From Sclerurus mexicanus (Eukaryota; Chordata; Aves; Passeriformes; Furnariidae): a DNA stretch of 64,000 nt. Position numbers and translations under genes: made by a program. Within the stretch, counting starts at the first letter, position 1. Every line of letters starts with the position of its first letter. This document shows, in pieces, positions 12,701-26,960 of this stretch. Location: NCBI GenBank assembly GCA_013396755.1, contig VWZF01005474.1:274390-338389 (forward strand), in the 5' to 3' direction. The notes under the pieces are model-generated. The model made no database searches, was not told the origin of the DNA, and was given only the letters and a program-made list of their open reading frames with translations.

Positions 12701-13747
12701 GTTACAATATCATTTTAAACTGAAACAGCAGTGGTTTGTATCCAAAAAGTTCCTAAGATTTTAGGGAATCATTCTAAGAATTTTAATCTGCATTTTGGTG
12801 ATTTTTCTACTACAGTAGGCCTCCTGAGTGCAAATATGTGTATAATAATCTAATAATAAAAATACTATATTCCAAGTCATAATTAAGGAAATTTTTATGT
12901 TCTAAAATCTGCTTGCAGTTTACTGGCATATAATAATGACAGATAAACCAATAAGGATAATGCAATAGAAATAATATAATGATAGTTCTGTAGCTTCTGT
13001 AAAAGAAAAGCAAACTTTTTCTAATTTTATTTTAAAGGTTTTTCTCTTGAATGATTTTCCATCAACATAAGGTATTCTTAGTATCTTTGTGGACAGAATG
13101 TTGTAAAACCTTTTTAGTCTTCTAATACAAAACTGTAGTTCACTATTATCTTTGGATAATATCCTTTATATCTATAATGTTTTCTTTTTACTCTTTGCAT
13201 GCCCCTTAGCTTTTAATTTAGAAAGCTCTTATTGCAATTACAGCTCTCAGAAAAGAATGGAAGTAAAAAGAGAAATTCTGGACTGAGAGGATAGATAGGG
13301 AAAAAATCATACATTTTTGAAATTTCACATTTTTCAATTATCTTCTGGTAAAGAAAATGCAGGGGCAACAATTATGTTTTCCTGTCTTTTCATAGCTTCA
13401 TGAAGAACACAGAAATCCGATGCAAAAGGAAGAGCAAATGAAAGTTATCCAGTGTTACCATACTGCATTGCACTGAAATGTCATAAACTCTTTTATAAAG
13501 ACAAATTTCCCCTCAAGTGCAGTAATACAGTCAGACTGGAAAACAAAATGATCTTTGGTTTATATACTTCTTACCCTCAGAGGAAAAATACCAAAAGGAG
13601 TTCTGATGCTGTTCATAACAGATAAAAACCTTCCAGAGGGGAAATTTCCTCTTTAGTGCTGGGGCAAGGTAGAATTGGAAAGCAATACAAGGAGTAATGG
13701 ACAGAACAAAATGAAATCAGATTTTAGAGAAGAGTACTTTGATGTGG

Positions 13748-13812
13748 TTTTGCTTTTTGTTTTGTTTGTTTGTTTTGTGTGGTGTTTTTTTTTGTGTTTT
13801 TTTTTTTTTTTT
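13748..13812. repeat. T/G-rich low-complexity tract
   Basis: TTTTG, TTTG and TTTGTG units are followed by a long T run. In reverse complement this has the same A-run plus short C-run composition seen in the A-rich motifs elsewhere in the window. Confidence 0.88.
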
Positions 13813-16800
13813 AAATGTTATTATTTTATTTCCCAAGCTCTGGCTTTTGTAGGATACTCCTCTCTGGAACAAGTGAAGTTTTTTGTGTTTTTGCTCCTGT
13901 GCTATTTCTGCAAGCTGCTATTGATTAGCTTACTAATGCAAAAGGCCTTCTGTGTAATCCACAGAGGTTTTATTTTTTTCTCTTTCTCTCTTGTATAATG
14001 GTTATGACCCTGGAATCATTTGGATTTTCTGGAAGTTCCGATACTTCTTTTGAAGATCATACCAATCACATAATTAAAGTGTGTTGCAACCACCTTTGCA
14101 AGCCAACTAGACTGACAGCCATGATCTTTGAGCCACTTGCTGAAAATCAGTGCCATACCTTTCCGGTCTGATTTGACTTGTGAATATTTTTCTAGAAGTT
14201 GTTTCTTGGTATCTTTTTGTTATTGCTTATAGCAATCACCAGCTATTAAAAACCAACTGATTAGATTACATATTATATGGCATTATGGTTTTCATACTCA
14301 GAATGCTGCCACAGTTTCCATGATGCATGCTAAACTATAAATTTGTTTCAAGATGACCTTAAAACTGTCATACTATTAATAATTGTCCCATAAATTATGG
14401 TAAGTGAAACTCATGCAAGTAACAAAGGCAAATACTTAGTGAGAACAGTGACATTTTATTAAGCTTTTAAGACGAGATTGAGAGAAAGAAGCTGTTTTGT
14501 TCTCTTATGTGAACAACAGTGACATTATAGGCTGATACATTCAAACGGCAATGTTGACAATGAATCTATTGGAGAAGCGTGTCCTTCCAAACAGGTAAGA
14601 AGATTAGAGAGACTCTAAGGAGTCTCAAATAACACTAGATGTCCTCCCATAGACAACTACACCAAATCCCCCATATCTCGTTTTCTATTGACATAGTTTT
14701 CCGTAATAATAGTTGTAGTAGTGACACTTCTATACTAAAAGGTAATTACTGCTCTTATGCTGGCCCAAGCATCAAAATGCCAAGCATCACAGCCCTTCTT
14801 GGCAGACATTTTAATGAAATTCAAAAAAAATAAAGGCATGATTTATTTAGTGTTAATTTTGCCCTCTAGGAAAACCAAACAGTCATTTTTTGTCTGTGAA
14901 CAAATAATTTCTTTGAAGATATATTCAGTGCTTTGTAAAATATATATAGCTGCTATCTTCAGGCCTTAGCTTGAGTGTTTCTATGGGAGCTAAGTATTTG
15001 AGTACCTGCTGTAGTCACTGAAGTAGTTGGCCAAGACAGCTAATGAAAGTGAGAAATCATGACAGTTCAGCACCTCAGAACAAGATCAGGTGGCCCTAAC
15101 ACAGGTATTTACTACCATTTGAGATGTCCTAGAAAATCCAAGAATTCAATTAATGATTAACAAACACGATAGAATTGAAAGGCAAAAAACTTTATAAAAT
15201 TGATATATGGTTCCACATATGCACTAGCTATCTTACTACTTATATTGAGGGCTATAGCATATTTTTGAGATTGTGCTTTCTCTTTAACTATTAACTGTTT
15301 CCAATATCTCTTCTCAATATAACAATTTTGCAGGTATAGAGAAGTTAGTCTGATGAACTATTTAAACTATATTTTTAGATGCAAGATTTATGCAATTTAT
15401 TATGTTTTTGCAATTCAAATGCATATTATAAATATAAAATTAAGAACATTTTATATTTTTAAATAATCTGGAATAAAAAATTTCAGTTCAGCAATTTGAT
15501 TCCCAATGCAGGATGACATCAGGCACTATTCTGAGATAAAGATAGGACTGAAACATGTATAACATGCTTGTGACTGGGTCTGCAGCTACTTAATCACAAC
15601 TGAAAGAAAATGTCCAAATTACTACATTCAAAGGACTGGAAATATTATTTTGCATATCTTAACTCTTACTCAAAATCACAGAGAACAACATTAATCTAAA
15701 TCTATGACACATCTGTTGAAAGAAAATTCCACACTCTTTTTATTCAAGCACTGGACAGAATAGATTTTATGTGTAGTCCAAAGTAGAACATACAGATACT
15801 TAGATTTATATTTTAAACACAACCTAAAACTTTGTTTTTCAGAAGAATGCTATGAAAGACAAAATAAATAATCAAGGATGAATGGGACATATGATTTAAA
15901 TATGAGACCTTTAATTTAAAATCCTTTAGAATACTGTCTGGATAATTTGTTAGATGACCCTCCACAGGAGCTTCTATTATTTGCCATCACATAGAAGTTT
16001 TCCAGGAACAAGTGTGAATATAATTTCTTTAGTCACTTTGTGATTATAGTAGTGACATTGATAAACTATGTCTTTGGCAGACAATGGTGATGATCAACCT
16101 GCTTTTTTTCTTGACAATTTATCATATTACAACCCTCTCTGGAAATGACAAGTTATTGTTTTTTGGTTCCCTAAACCTAATAGTGTTCATTGCAAACATT
16201 CACTTTTTTCAATAAACAGTTGCTTTATACTATTGATTCTTATTTTTCAACAAACATTTATTATATCTATGCCACTGGTTTTCCACTTAACAGTTGTAAG
16301 ATGTCCATTCATTTTACTTTAGTGTGTAGAAATAGTATATAGTATATAGAATTCACTAAACCTGGAAAATACAAAGTACCCTATTTTTTACTTTTCCACA
16401 GACAAATGAGACCTCAAACTATTATATTAAGTGAATAAAAATTAGTCAATGCTTAAAAAAATTATGAAGCAAAACAATTATCAGATCAAGACAGCCTTCA
16501 TGCAGACAATTAAAGGACCTGTTTGCTTCTCCTGTACACAGAAGAGTTTGGTACATTGTGACTAAATAGATAATAATTTTGGATGCAATTGAAGGAAGGT
16601 AGAAGAACTATTAATAAAAACATTGTAGATTTAGCTTATTTGATAAAAAGTACAATATTCAGGGGTCTTACATAAAAGTTTGTATTTGTTACTTGGCTAA
16701 AGCATGACATTAACATTGGTAAACACAACTCAATAGATTAAATTTACTGAACTATTTTATTTTTTATGTTTTTCCAGAGACAGCTTTCAGTTAATTATTA

Positions 16801-19800
16801 TAAAAGTTGGGGTTACATTGAACATTATATCTTTATAATAGAAAATAAAATTCTTTTAAATAATGTATAGCAAAATAGTTCTTTCATCTGAAGTGATTTC
16901 TTCTTAACTATGGAAAAAAAATGGGTTTACACACTTTTTACCTTGATAAATGTTCTTAACTATTTGTCTGTTAAGTCAACCATCATTCAAGTTAGACCTT
17001 TAACTTATTGTAGCACAAACTGTTTCAGAACTGCTGCATTCGCATTTGTTATCTCATGGTCATGAGCGTTTCATAAACAACTTTTTCCAAACCTAAGGAA
17101 CTTTCTGAATAATTTATATTTCTTTTTTTTTCCCTGAAGAAATTTCTATAACAAGAAACATATTGTCTCCTTTAGTGTTTTCAGATCATCTCCATTTGCT
17201 GGGGGAATGGTTTATGGGCAAGTGCTTTGTAACAGCTCTTAAAATACTAGGAAAAAAAATTCTTTCTCTTATTATTCCTGCTTACAACCTCTCTCTCTCC
17301 AACTGAAACCAAAATAAAAATAAAAGCATGCAAGCAAACACACAAACAAAGAAGCCCAAAAGATGTCTTATAATATTTCTTGGCTGATTGTATCAATCTA
17401 CTACTAGAAAAAAATTATGGCCCATGTTATGGTTTAGCACAGTTTCTTGGTACCAAAAAATGTTGGGGATTTTTATCTTTCCAGACTTTCAACATTCTTT
17501 TTTTGCAGTAATAGATAGAAGTTATATGAAATACTAATGTAGATCTTCAACACTCAGGCTAAAACCTCTTGAAAAGTACTTAATCTCATGCATTTTCTCA
17601 TTTAAATAAGTTTTATATATTTGGGGGTAAATTTCTCCTCCAGTTAAAGTCCCTAAAAAGAAGCTTTTGTACAACTAATTTTTTCCTTAAGGTCTTTGTG
17701 TAAATGCAGTAACAACAAATAGAGATACAAGTATCTGAAAAGGGGTCAGTTTTTATGTACATGATTTCTTGTGCATGGGAAGGTTTATAGGCCTTGGCCC
17801 TTATTAGATTACATGCTGTGCTGGAATAGAAACTGTCATAATTTTTAACTGTTTAGCCTTAATGCCTCTAATAATTTATCAATTTATTGCTTATTTCTCT
17901 GTGGCACACAGCTTTCATGAGTAATTATTTTTTTAACTGCTCTTATAATTTTCACTGGTTTTACCATGTAGTTATTCAGAAATCTCTATTGGCCTGATGG
18001 GAATTTGACATGATGCATTTTAGGGCAGAGCTGTATTGTGCTGATTGAAAAATGCAGTTAACTGAAAATATCATATCCAAATACTTATAGATTGTTTTGC
18101 ACTTTTTTTGGTAATTGTTGTTTTTGTTTCGTTGGCTGGTTGATTCAGTTTGGTGCATATTGAACATTGTTTTCTCTGATAATGGATTCAATAATGAGGT
18201 GGTTAGGGTAATGGGCATGATAATCTTCACAGTAAAATTATGCATCAGGTTACTTTTGAAGCAGCGCAAAGATAGCGAAAGAACCAGGTCCTAAGTCAGC
18301 TCACATGAGTGATTGTGCATAGTATTCACAATAATTTCACTTGCTTCTAAATTTAATGCTTTCTTTGTATGCCACTGTTTTTAAAATTTAGCATTCAAAA
18401 AGTTCAACTATATCAACATATATTTCTTTACATTGAGATGAAGAGAAAGATTGAGTCAGTGAGGAATATAAGGCTCAGAACCAGCACTTTATTGACAGTT
18501 ATCTTGTGCAGTGTCTCATAAGACAATTGGGATTTGAGTTTGAAGGAAAAGTCATTGCATGGCTGGAAAAATCTGAAGGGCTGTAAGGGAGGAGTTATGA
18601 TTTTATGGAATTGTATACTTTTACTCCAATAAAGTGTATCTAGTACTTATGAAAGATAAGACGTTTTGAGAAGTCAATCTAGACGTCAAAGGTTGAATCT
18701 ATCTTTAAAAACTTTTTAAGAGACATAGAAACTTAAAAGGACTCATAGTGAAACTCCTCAACAAATTAGTCCTATATTTAACAAATTCTGTAGAAATAAT
18801 AAAATAGTCATATAGTATAGAGTTTTGACAAACCCAACACAAACCCAACCAAAAACCACAACCAAAAAGAAATAGGTAGCATTTCATCTGAAGAATCTCA
18901 TTGCATTTGACTTTTACAGAGTCCTTAACATTGTCATCGAGGAGTACCCTGGCAGCATGTACTCAGTTCTGTTGCACAACAGAAATTCAGGTACAATTCA
19001 ATTTTCTATTTCCTGCTTTTTAGCATCTTACTCTGTAGAATAGGAATCTGACCTGTCGTTCTTTGAAGACAAGAACAATAGGAATCAGTATAAAAGTATG
19101 CCGGCAGTAAGCTCTAGAACAGGGCATTTTCATTGCTTCTTTAACTGTGATAATTTCCCAAAAGGGCTGGAAACACAACTGGAAACCATGTTTCAGAAGC
19201 TTACTATCAATAAATGTGAGCTGGTATTATGGTTTTTGTTCTGTTTGAAAAGTATGTCTTTATGTTTTTATGAAGGTGGTGTAGGATTTTTACAGTAACA
19301 GCTTGCGTAACAATTTTTTAGAGTCTATGGATAAAATAGCAGTGATACTCAATTTACCTGCATGCCTCAGAAAGCAAACAGCTGCAGAGCTTGATGCAGT
19401 TCATATCTCTTCAGGTCACCTGTTCTTTAAGAAGTTCTCTCAACATGCAATGCATTTAACGATCCCTATTCATGCAGTACTTTTATTTTGGAAGTGATCA
19501 TTATGGTGGTTTGGCACAAAGTTTTAAAAGACCCAAAAAGGCAATCTTGCTTGTGAAAAAGATAGAATTATAAGGCAGGGCACTTCTTAGAATTCAGGTT
19601 TTTTTAGTACAACAATTAAACAATGTTAAAAATAGTTGTGACAACCAGATATGGCTCTTTCTTTTAGGCTGTTTTGCTAACATTTGCTGATATATTTAAT
19701 TTTCAAATGTCAGTAACCCTTCTTACAACATTAATAGTTTGAACTCCAAATTTATGTCAGTGCACATCCAGAAAAAGAGGCTAACACTTTAATTTCAGCA

Positions 19801-20256
19801 CAATTGTCAGTTTCCTTTGGGTCCCAACGTGAATTCTTCAGAGAGAAATCCATTACTTTAGCTTTAGTGTTAAATATTAACAGGTTGCAGATAAAGCACT
19901 CATACTTAATTTTCATTACTACTAGAATAGACAAACGGGAAAGAGATAAACTTTTGATAGCCAACATTTTTTCTTTTTTTTTTTTTTCATGTCAAAGGAA
20001 GGCGAATTTTATAAAAAGAGTAATAGAGTACTAATTAGAAGAAAAATGTAAAAATGGTTTGAACTAAAGCCATATTTGAGCCACCAACAAAAGAATATTT
20101 AATCCAAACCTTCCCTTTTAAACAAAGTAATATTTTTGAAGGGTATGATTAATGCTGTTCTCTGATTGCAATAACTTCAGGTTTTATGTCGGGAAACAAC
20201 TATTTCCTAACACACTGTTAATCTGCTTAAAGAGATCCTATCAGAAATATAGTTCT

Positions 20257-20291
20257 GAAAAAAAACCCAAAAAACAAAACCCAAAAAACCT
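20257..20291. repeat. A-rich repeat with C3 blocks
   Basis: Runs of 4-8 A are separated by CCC, in an (A6-8 C3 A) pattern repeated about three times. It is the longest example of a motif that recurs through the window. Confidence 0.85.
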
Positions 20292-20459
20292 AACTTTAGT
20301 CTGGACAAAGTCAATAGAAATCTGATTGCCTGCTTAAACTCTCCAAAATTCTTTTTGCATTAGCATTCTCAAAACTGTGTGGCAAAGAACAGAACTTCTA
20401 TTTACTAGCCTAGAGACTGAGAATGGGATCTAACTGACCATGTTAAGGGCACTCACTGG

Positions 20460-21073
20460 GCAAAATACAGCTTTACATAAAAGGCCCTGGGGTCCTGGTC
20501 GACAGTATGTTGAATATGTATCAGTAGTGTAGCTTTGCATCAAAGAAGGTCAATGACATATTGAACTGTATTAGCCAGAATGAAGCCATTAGTTCCAAGG
20601 TAATGATTCTTCCACTCTATTTGGGCACTTGTGAGGTCACATCTAGGCTTGTGTGTCCTATTTCAGGAACTCGAGTCAAAAAAAGACTTTGGAAGAGGGC
20701 TGCAGGTGTGATGAGAGGGTGAGAAAATTCAGTTAGTTCTTCTTTGAAAGAATATGGCTATTTGCCTGCATCTGATTAAAGGATACAAGGATGAAGCCAG
20801 ACTCCCTGGAGATGCACAATGAAGGTGATGGAAATGAGCTGGAAGGTGGGAAGTTTTGAGTCACTATAAGAAAGAAGTAAAAGTTGGTTGAACACTGCAA
20901 AAAGTTACCCAAGGAGGTTATAGAATGTCCATTCTTGGAGACATTCAAAACTTGATTGAAAGACTTCTTGAGCAACTCGATATAATTAGACCACAGACGT
21001 CCATTTCAGAAGAAGGGAGAACTATGTGTCCTCTGGAAATAACACCTTTCAATATGTGTGCTTCTGTGATTTG
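20460..21073 (+). mobile_element. CR1 LINE fragment, diverged
   Basis: The order of recognisable CR1 ORF2 and 3'-end segments is intact. A degraded 'GGTCCTGGTCGACAG' start is followed by the segment corresponding to 'RPHL.Y' near 20,630, then '..AACACTGCAAAAAGTTACCCAAGGAGGT' near 20,890-20,920, and 'TTGAGCAACTCGATATAATTAGACC' near 20,970. It ends with a decayed 'CTTCTGTGAT' tail at about 21,070. Many substitutions and indels break the frame, so this is an old copy. The 5' end is truncated within the reverse-transcriptase region; the left boundary is uncertain by about 20 bases. Confidence 0.85.
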
Positions 21074-21110
21074 GTTGCTAACTTGATGGTGGAATATGGC
21101 AGCCACTTTT

Positions 21111-21595
21111 CACAGAATGATAGAATTGTAAAGCAGCCCAGGTTTGAAGGGACCTTGAGAGCTCCTCTGGTTTAATCTTTTGCATGAAATGGAATGTAGA
21201 TGAACACCCTGTACAATCGCATGCTGGAACTCCCCCGCAAGGAGAACTCTCCTATGCCCCTGATTCCATTCCTGCCTCCTGTGTTCCATTGATTGATTGT
21301 TTTCACTGTAAAAAATGCCTTTCTTATATCAAAATTAAACCTCTTCTAGTATAACTTGTACCTGCTGTCTCTTATCTTCTCTGTGTGGCTTCTTATGAAG
21401 AGAGAAAACCTCCATTCTTTTTGTAGATGTCCTTAAGTACTAGAATATTTTGATGAGGTCCAGCCCTGAGCCTTCTCTTCAGGGGGAAGAGACCTAATTC
21501 CTTCAGTATCTTCTCATAGGGCAAGTTCTCCAGACCTCTAATCACTTCTACAGTCTCCTTTTTCAAACACCATCCAGTAATTTCATATGTCTATG
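21111..21595 (-). mobile_element. CR1 LINE fragment, inverted
   Basis: The plus strand opens with CACAGAATGATAGAATTG and '..GAAGGGACCTTGAGAGCTCC..', the complement of a CR1 3' end. Further right it carries complements of ORF2 C-terminal segments, such as 'GAGCCTTCTCTTCAGG' near 21,470 and 'TTCTCCAGACC' near 21,528. It is diverged and 5'-truncated. Its 3' end lies only about 38 bases from the 3' end of the neighbouring plus-strand CR1, giving a tail-to-tail pair. The right boundary is approximate. Confidence 0.85.
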
Positions 21596-24500
21596 AAAGA
21601 TGCTGTGGTATTTGGAATCCCAAATTAAAAACGTTCAGTCTTCAGAAGGTTTGAAGTATATTGCTGTTGCTTAGCTTCTAAGCACCTTCTTGATCCACTA
21701 AAGTACTCATCATCCCTAAAGAGATGCCTGTTCTGATATAATCAGAGAAAAGGTTATTTATCTTGTACACTTTGAGTCAACATACCTAGAGTTTAATAAA
21801 CTGAGTGCTTGCTTTTCAGTAAATGCAGTATCTAAACCATGTTACCAAAAGAGACAGTTTGAATACATTTTGGCTTCTACATCTAAAGAAGTAAAATATC
21901 ATTTTGTACCATTAACTGACCTCTGATGACCATAGTTCATTTTGGTTTGTGGTATCTGTATGGCTCAACTTTGTTTTGTTACATTAAGATATTAAACATA
22001 TCTTGTCTTGTACATTTATTGAGAGAATATCCTGAATGTTTTCTCATGGTCTCTTCAGTGGACATTGAAATCAGTTTAAAATCTTCTATTGTTTTTGGCA
22101 AACCTTAGATAAAGCCCTGGAAAACCATGCTTAGAAAAATCTCATCAACCCCTCAACTACTACATGCAGTTGGATTTGTTTGTGTTACTGTGACAATGCA
22201 GGAAGTTATTTTTTTCAAAGGTATTTGTCCAATAACAATACATGCATTGACAATTCAAGCATGAAATAGTATTGGATCATTGTCAGTGGCAAGAACAAGA
22301 GAGAAAGCTTTTGCATAGTGTTGAGTTTGAAAGAAAATTAGACTACTAAAGGGGAAAATAATAAAAAAATAGATATTTTTTCCAGTTGCCTGAAAGAATA
22401 TTTATAAATCCTGGCCCAATGCCTAGAGGGAAGAGAAATCTATTAAGTTAACAATGTTCAAATTATGTTTGTTACTGGACAAAACAGATTTAGTTTAATT
22501 TTCCATCAGAAAGAAATCCACAAGGATCAAAATAAGCCATGCAAAATAAAAATCTATTTACTCTGCAGTGACACCAAATTCAGTGCAAATATGCTAATAG
22601 CCTGTTTTATTACAACATCCATGAAGCATGGAAACTAGTGTTTTTCTCCACATGTCTTTTTATTAGAACAAGATTTTCAAAAGTAACTAGTGGTTAGGAA
22701 CCTATAAAATGAAACATCTTAAAGAAGATCAATTTATTCTTGATGGGTGCCTGCATTCTACTTGCTAAATTTTAAGCCATGTTAAAATGTTTTAGCCTGA
22801 TTGCCAAATATTCACAAACTCAACATGATCAGTGAAATCTAAGGTTATATTTCTCTTTGATGAATACAAATTTGAAAATATTAATTCACTGAATAGATTA
22901 TTAAGATATTTTAATTATGCTTCCATAATATAAACCACAGTACCTCTTTGGCTTGATTCTGGTCTGAAATACAATATTGTTTTACATCAGGACTCTATAT
23001 GATTTTGTTGTCTATTATACGTGTTCATTGTTCAATCTACCAGAACAGTTTTTAATTTTCCCAGTGACTAAACATCTCAATTCCTAAAAAAAAGGGCTTT
23101 ATGTCTAATTTATTCATCATCCAGGAATTGCATTACATCAAATAGTTGTCAGTCCCACAGTCCATCTCTGCTCCTCCTTCTGACAGTGGTTTAAACATTG
23201 TAATCACATTATTTGCAACTTCATGCAAACTCACAGTTCTCTTCAGATCTCTCATCTTGAATGGTGGACACCAACTTTGTTGATGTAAAGTCAGTATCTA
23301 AGAATTTTATGTCAAAGTTCATGTTTGTTCTATTGGCCACTGGAACATAGTGAAAATTTTCTTTTAATTGTTATTGCTGTGATCAACCTGGCCTTTCCAG
23401 AATCTCTGATTCCACACAGACATCTCACACAGGAAGAGTGTCTTAATTCGTTGTCACTTTATTTCATCATTGTTAAATGGTTATTGCTATGTCTTCCCAG
23501 TCTACTATGCAATCCAGGTGTTTTCCTACAAGTGCTTTTTACTTACTGCTGACTTTGTCATTAATAATTTGTTGTTTTCTTATAAATAATTAATGACATA
23601 CAGTAAGGCAAGAATTGACTATGATATGACACCAGTAGATGTTTTAAATATTTTAATAATGATATCAGATTTGGAATGACCTTCTGAGACTTGTTTGATG
23701 CCTGTTATTTAATATATTTAATTTATATTACATGAAGCTTTATCATTCAAATTTATTCATTAAATTAATGTGTTTTATCAAGTTAAATGTCTTACAAAAA
23801 GTAGGTGTACTACATGATATTATCTATATTAACTTTAAATATCAAAGTAAACAGAAGCTGTTTGATAAACTCACATTGATTGTCAAGTGATATTTACCTC
23901 ACTTAATTCTTTATTAAATACAATTTCAATCATTCCATTATTTAATATCAGTAACTTATAACCTTTTCCCTCAGCACCTCTCATATCACTTATTTTTAAT
24001 TTTAATGGTGTAGCAAAAGGCAAAAAAAGGGGAAACACCAAAGGAAAGTTGGAGTTTACCAGTGGGACCTAGGAATCTCAGGTGCTACTCCTTCTGTGGT
24101 TGATGATGTCACTGAGAGAGGTCATTCAAACACTCCTTATTTGTAAACAAGACATCGTACCTACTGAAAATAATAGGTTTTTTGAACCTGAAAATTTTAT
24201 TTTCTGCTATGATGTTTTCATTTAACATACAAGCAATCTTTCTGTATTCAAACAATATTCACATTGTAACTTGAAGCTCATATGGTATTCATACCTACTA
24301 TGAATAGGCTATTAGTTCAGTTAAAGATTTGAACACTAGTTCAATTCAGAGATTTGACTAGATTAAGTGGATTTAAAATTAAGACTTTAACTGTCATTTA
24401 CTATCAAATATAACATCAAAATAAATATTCAAATAAATTATGTGTTTGTAAATAACTTCTAAGTGACAAAATGAAATAGTTAGAATTAGGAGGTAAAGAT

Positions 24501-26439
24501 TACTTTTTTCCCAAGTAAAAACATTGCAGCATTTTTTTAAACAATAATAAAAAAAAATCAAAGTAGATACATAAAGTATTTGTGTTTGCTAAATCTGTAG
24601 ATATGATAGTGTAACAAAGTATTAATTATATTTTGTATTGTTTTTGAAGTTTCTCTGACTGACTTTTCTTTATCATGTTTTCTCTATTGCTCTAAGTTTC
24701 AAAACAAGCTCAACTCTATAACAATAGAAATTGAATTATTTTTCTACCTACAGCCATAAAATTGTCAAGGCTTTGTTTGGTATGAGGTAACATATACACC
24801 TTTCATTTTCTTTTCTAGGGATTTCAAAAGTTGTATGTCTTAGGGTAGTGAAGTCCACAAAGTAACCTTACGAAGTAATCAATTAAATATTCAGTTCTCA
24901 TGTCTTTCTTCCAGATAATGGTACTATGAATTCACATAGATTTGATCAACTTTAAGAAAAACACCTAGACCTGTTAGTGATGGTCTGTTACTCTTGGAAA
25001 CTGTATCTGAGTAACAGATATTATTTTTAAAATATTTTTTTTAGGATTTCAGCAGGCCAAATGTTATTTCCCTTCTATCTGCAACAGCTCATCAGTCAAA
25101 TGTTAGTATTTCCTTTTGTCTGTGTCATGCTCTTCATGGAATGGGAACTGTGAGCTCTCTTTAGCCTCTCCCATAAAGAGTTTGCCATAACATGTGTTAA
25201 ATTGTCAGATTTTGCACTCATGCCAAGCAAGTCCACACTCCTTCAATCCCACATACTTACATGTTTGGCTCTGCTGTGAGGGCTCTAGGCATTTGGGAAA
25301 GGAAAGGAACACTAATGTCTTGAAGTGCTTTTGCTGCTATTGAGTAGTATTGATTTTATCCAAGAGGTATTATTAGAGTGAAAAAGAACACTGAAATAAA
25401 GACCCTTCGCTTTTTAATTTGACCCCATTAGATTTCAATCCAAAGCATTGGGATTTGGTGTTGGTTTTCAGTCTTTTCCCTTTGCTGGGGAATATTAGTA
25501 CAAATTTTTGAAGTATATGAAAATTTGGGAATAGGCTAATATTTATTTAAAGAATAATTCTCTCAATCTGAAAAATAAAAAATAAAAAAGGGGACACATA
25601 CCTTTTGTGAATACATTTCCCATGTACTTCCTAATAAAAGTTGCTGTGAAACTTTCCTATTGCATGCCAAAATCTAGTATAATAATTTCTATTGTAGTGC
25701 CATTCTTATTACAATCCTTGTGGAATTATTAAAAAAAAAAATTAAAAAATGCACCTGAAGTGTAGCAAACACAGAAGTGCCAAATATCACAAGGATTCAT
25801 CCAGCCCACTTCTGTTGTCCATTAAATTCTTTATATTGAAACACTTCCTGCGTGTCATTTGCCCTTTTTTTCCCTGAAAATAAGCTCTGAAATCAAGATG
25901 TCAGAGCTTGAATCTATCACAATTTGATTGAGGTTTTCTTTCTCTTTGCTTCTATTTTGCTGCCATGCCCAAAACACAACAGTGTGGAACTTTCTTTGAC
26001 CTGAATATAAATAACAAAGATCACTGACCTGCTGTCTCTCTTCTCCCTTTATCAACATTAATGGAAAGGCAGGAGGGAAAGGGAAAATGCATGCTGTTAG
26101 CTATTATCTTTACAAATGACTTGCTAGCCTTTTATTTGTCTTCTTACGCTTCAAACACTCAAAGGACATTTTCAGAATTTCACTAGATGGAAGTTCAATC
26201 CTGAGATGACTTGACAAGCTGCATCTTCCTTAAGAGATTTTGACACGATATTAAGCCATAGTTACAAGCCAATACTTGAATGTGGAGCCCTGGGGAAATC
26301 TTTCAGAAGTGGAACACAACATTTACAGCAGGAGGCAGGTGTCTGCACCACTGAAGCAAACAACAATATGATATATTTAGTATCAAAAATAGAAGCAAAA
26401 CTACTGTCTCTTTACCACTGGGGACAATGGAAGAGGTTG

Positions 26440-26960
26440 AATGAGAAAAAAAGCATCCTTTTCAGCTCTGGAGAATTTTAATTTACTGACAGAATGAAAT
26501 ATAGTCTCATCACGGCAGGTGCAGCAAGTGCCAGGTGCTGTTCACAATATTGTCTTTGAATTTATGTGTTTTCGAAACATTGAGAGGATGTGAAGCAGCT
26601 GCACTGGCCATGTGGAGAGAAAGCAAAGAGCTTTTAATTAGCAATAAGAGGGCTGTTAATTTCTTTTAGGAGCCGACTTTGCTTTGCACTCATATCAGAA
26701 TCTCAGCAGGAGCTCTGTGCAGCCCCAAACATACAAAGAAAATCAAGTAAGCCGTGTGCTACAGCAGATTTAAAGCAGAAGTGAAATAAGGCTCTGGCTT
26801 TCAGCTAAAGAAACTCTTGGCAATTTTGATTCTTAAATTGAGAAATGAGATTCACAGATGAGGGGCTGCACAAAGATTTTAAAGTATCAGTCCAATCACT
26901 AACCCAAGCGGTGCAATGGGATTCCTGCTGAAACCTAATACAGCAGTTGTTTGAACTGAA
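26440..26960. promoter_or_regulatory. Possible conserved non-coding element
   Basis: This block has more balanced composition than its AT-rich surroundings and lacks simple repeats or stop-free frames. It contains a CAGCTG E-box at 26596-26601, a TTAATTA homeodomain-type site at 26634-26640 and a further TTAAT near 26655. That texture is typical of developmental enhancers near bird genes. This is a pattern impression only; conservation cannot be tested from one sequence. Confidence 0.2.

Larger units (their letters stand above)
9736..20459. other. Non-coding AT-rich stretch
   Basis: No exon, RNA gene or large repeat was recognised. The stretch holds poly-T at 10029-10041, a T/G-rich tract at 13.75-13.81 kb and scattered A-rich runs. 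Open frames up to about 107 codons (13675-13998) overlap low-complexity sequence or show no family resemblance. Confidence 0.7.

Noticed and set aside
18207..18216. TTAGGG word, possible interstitial telomere sequence
   Set aside because: A single unit without tandem copies; expected by chance.
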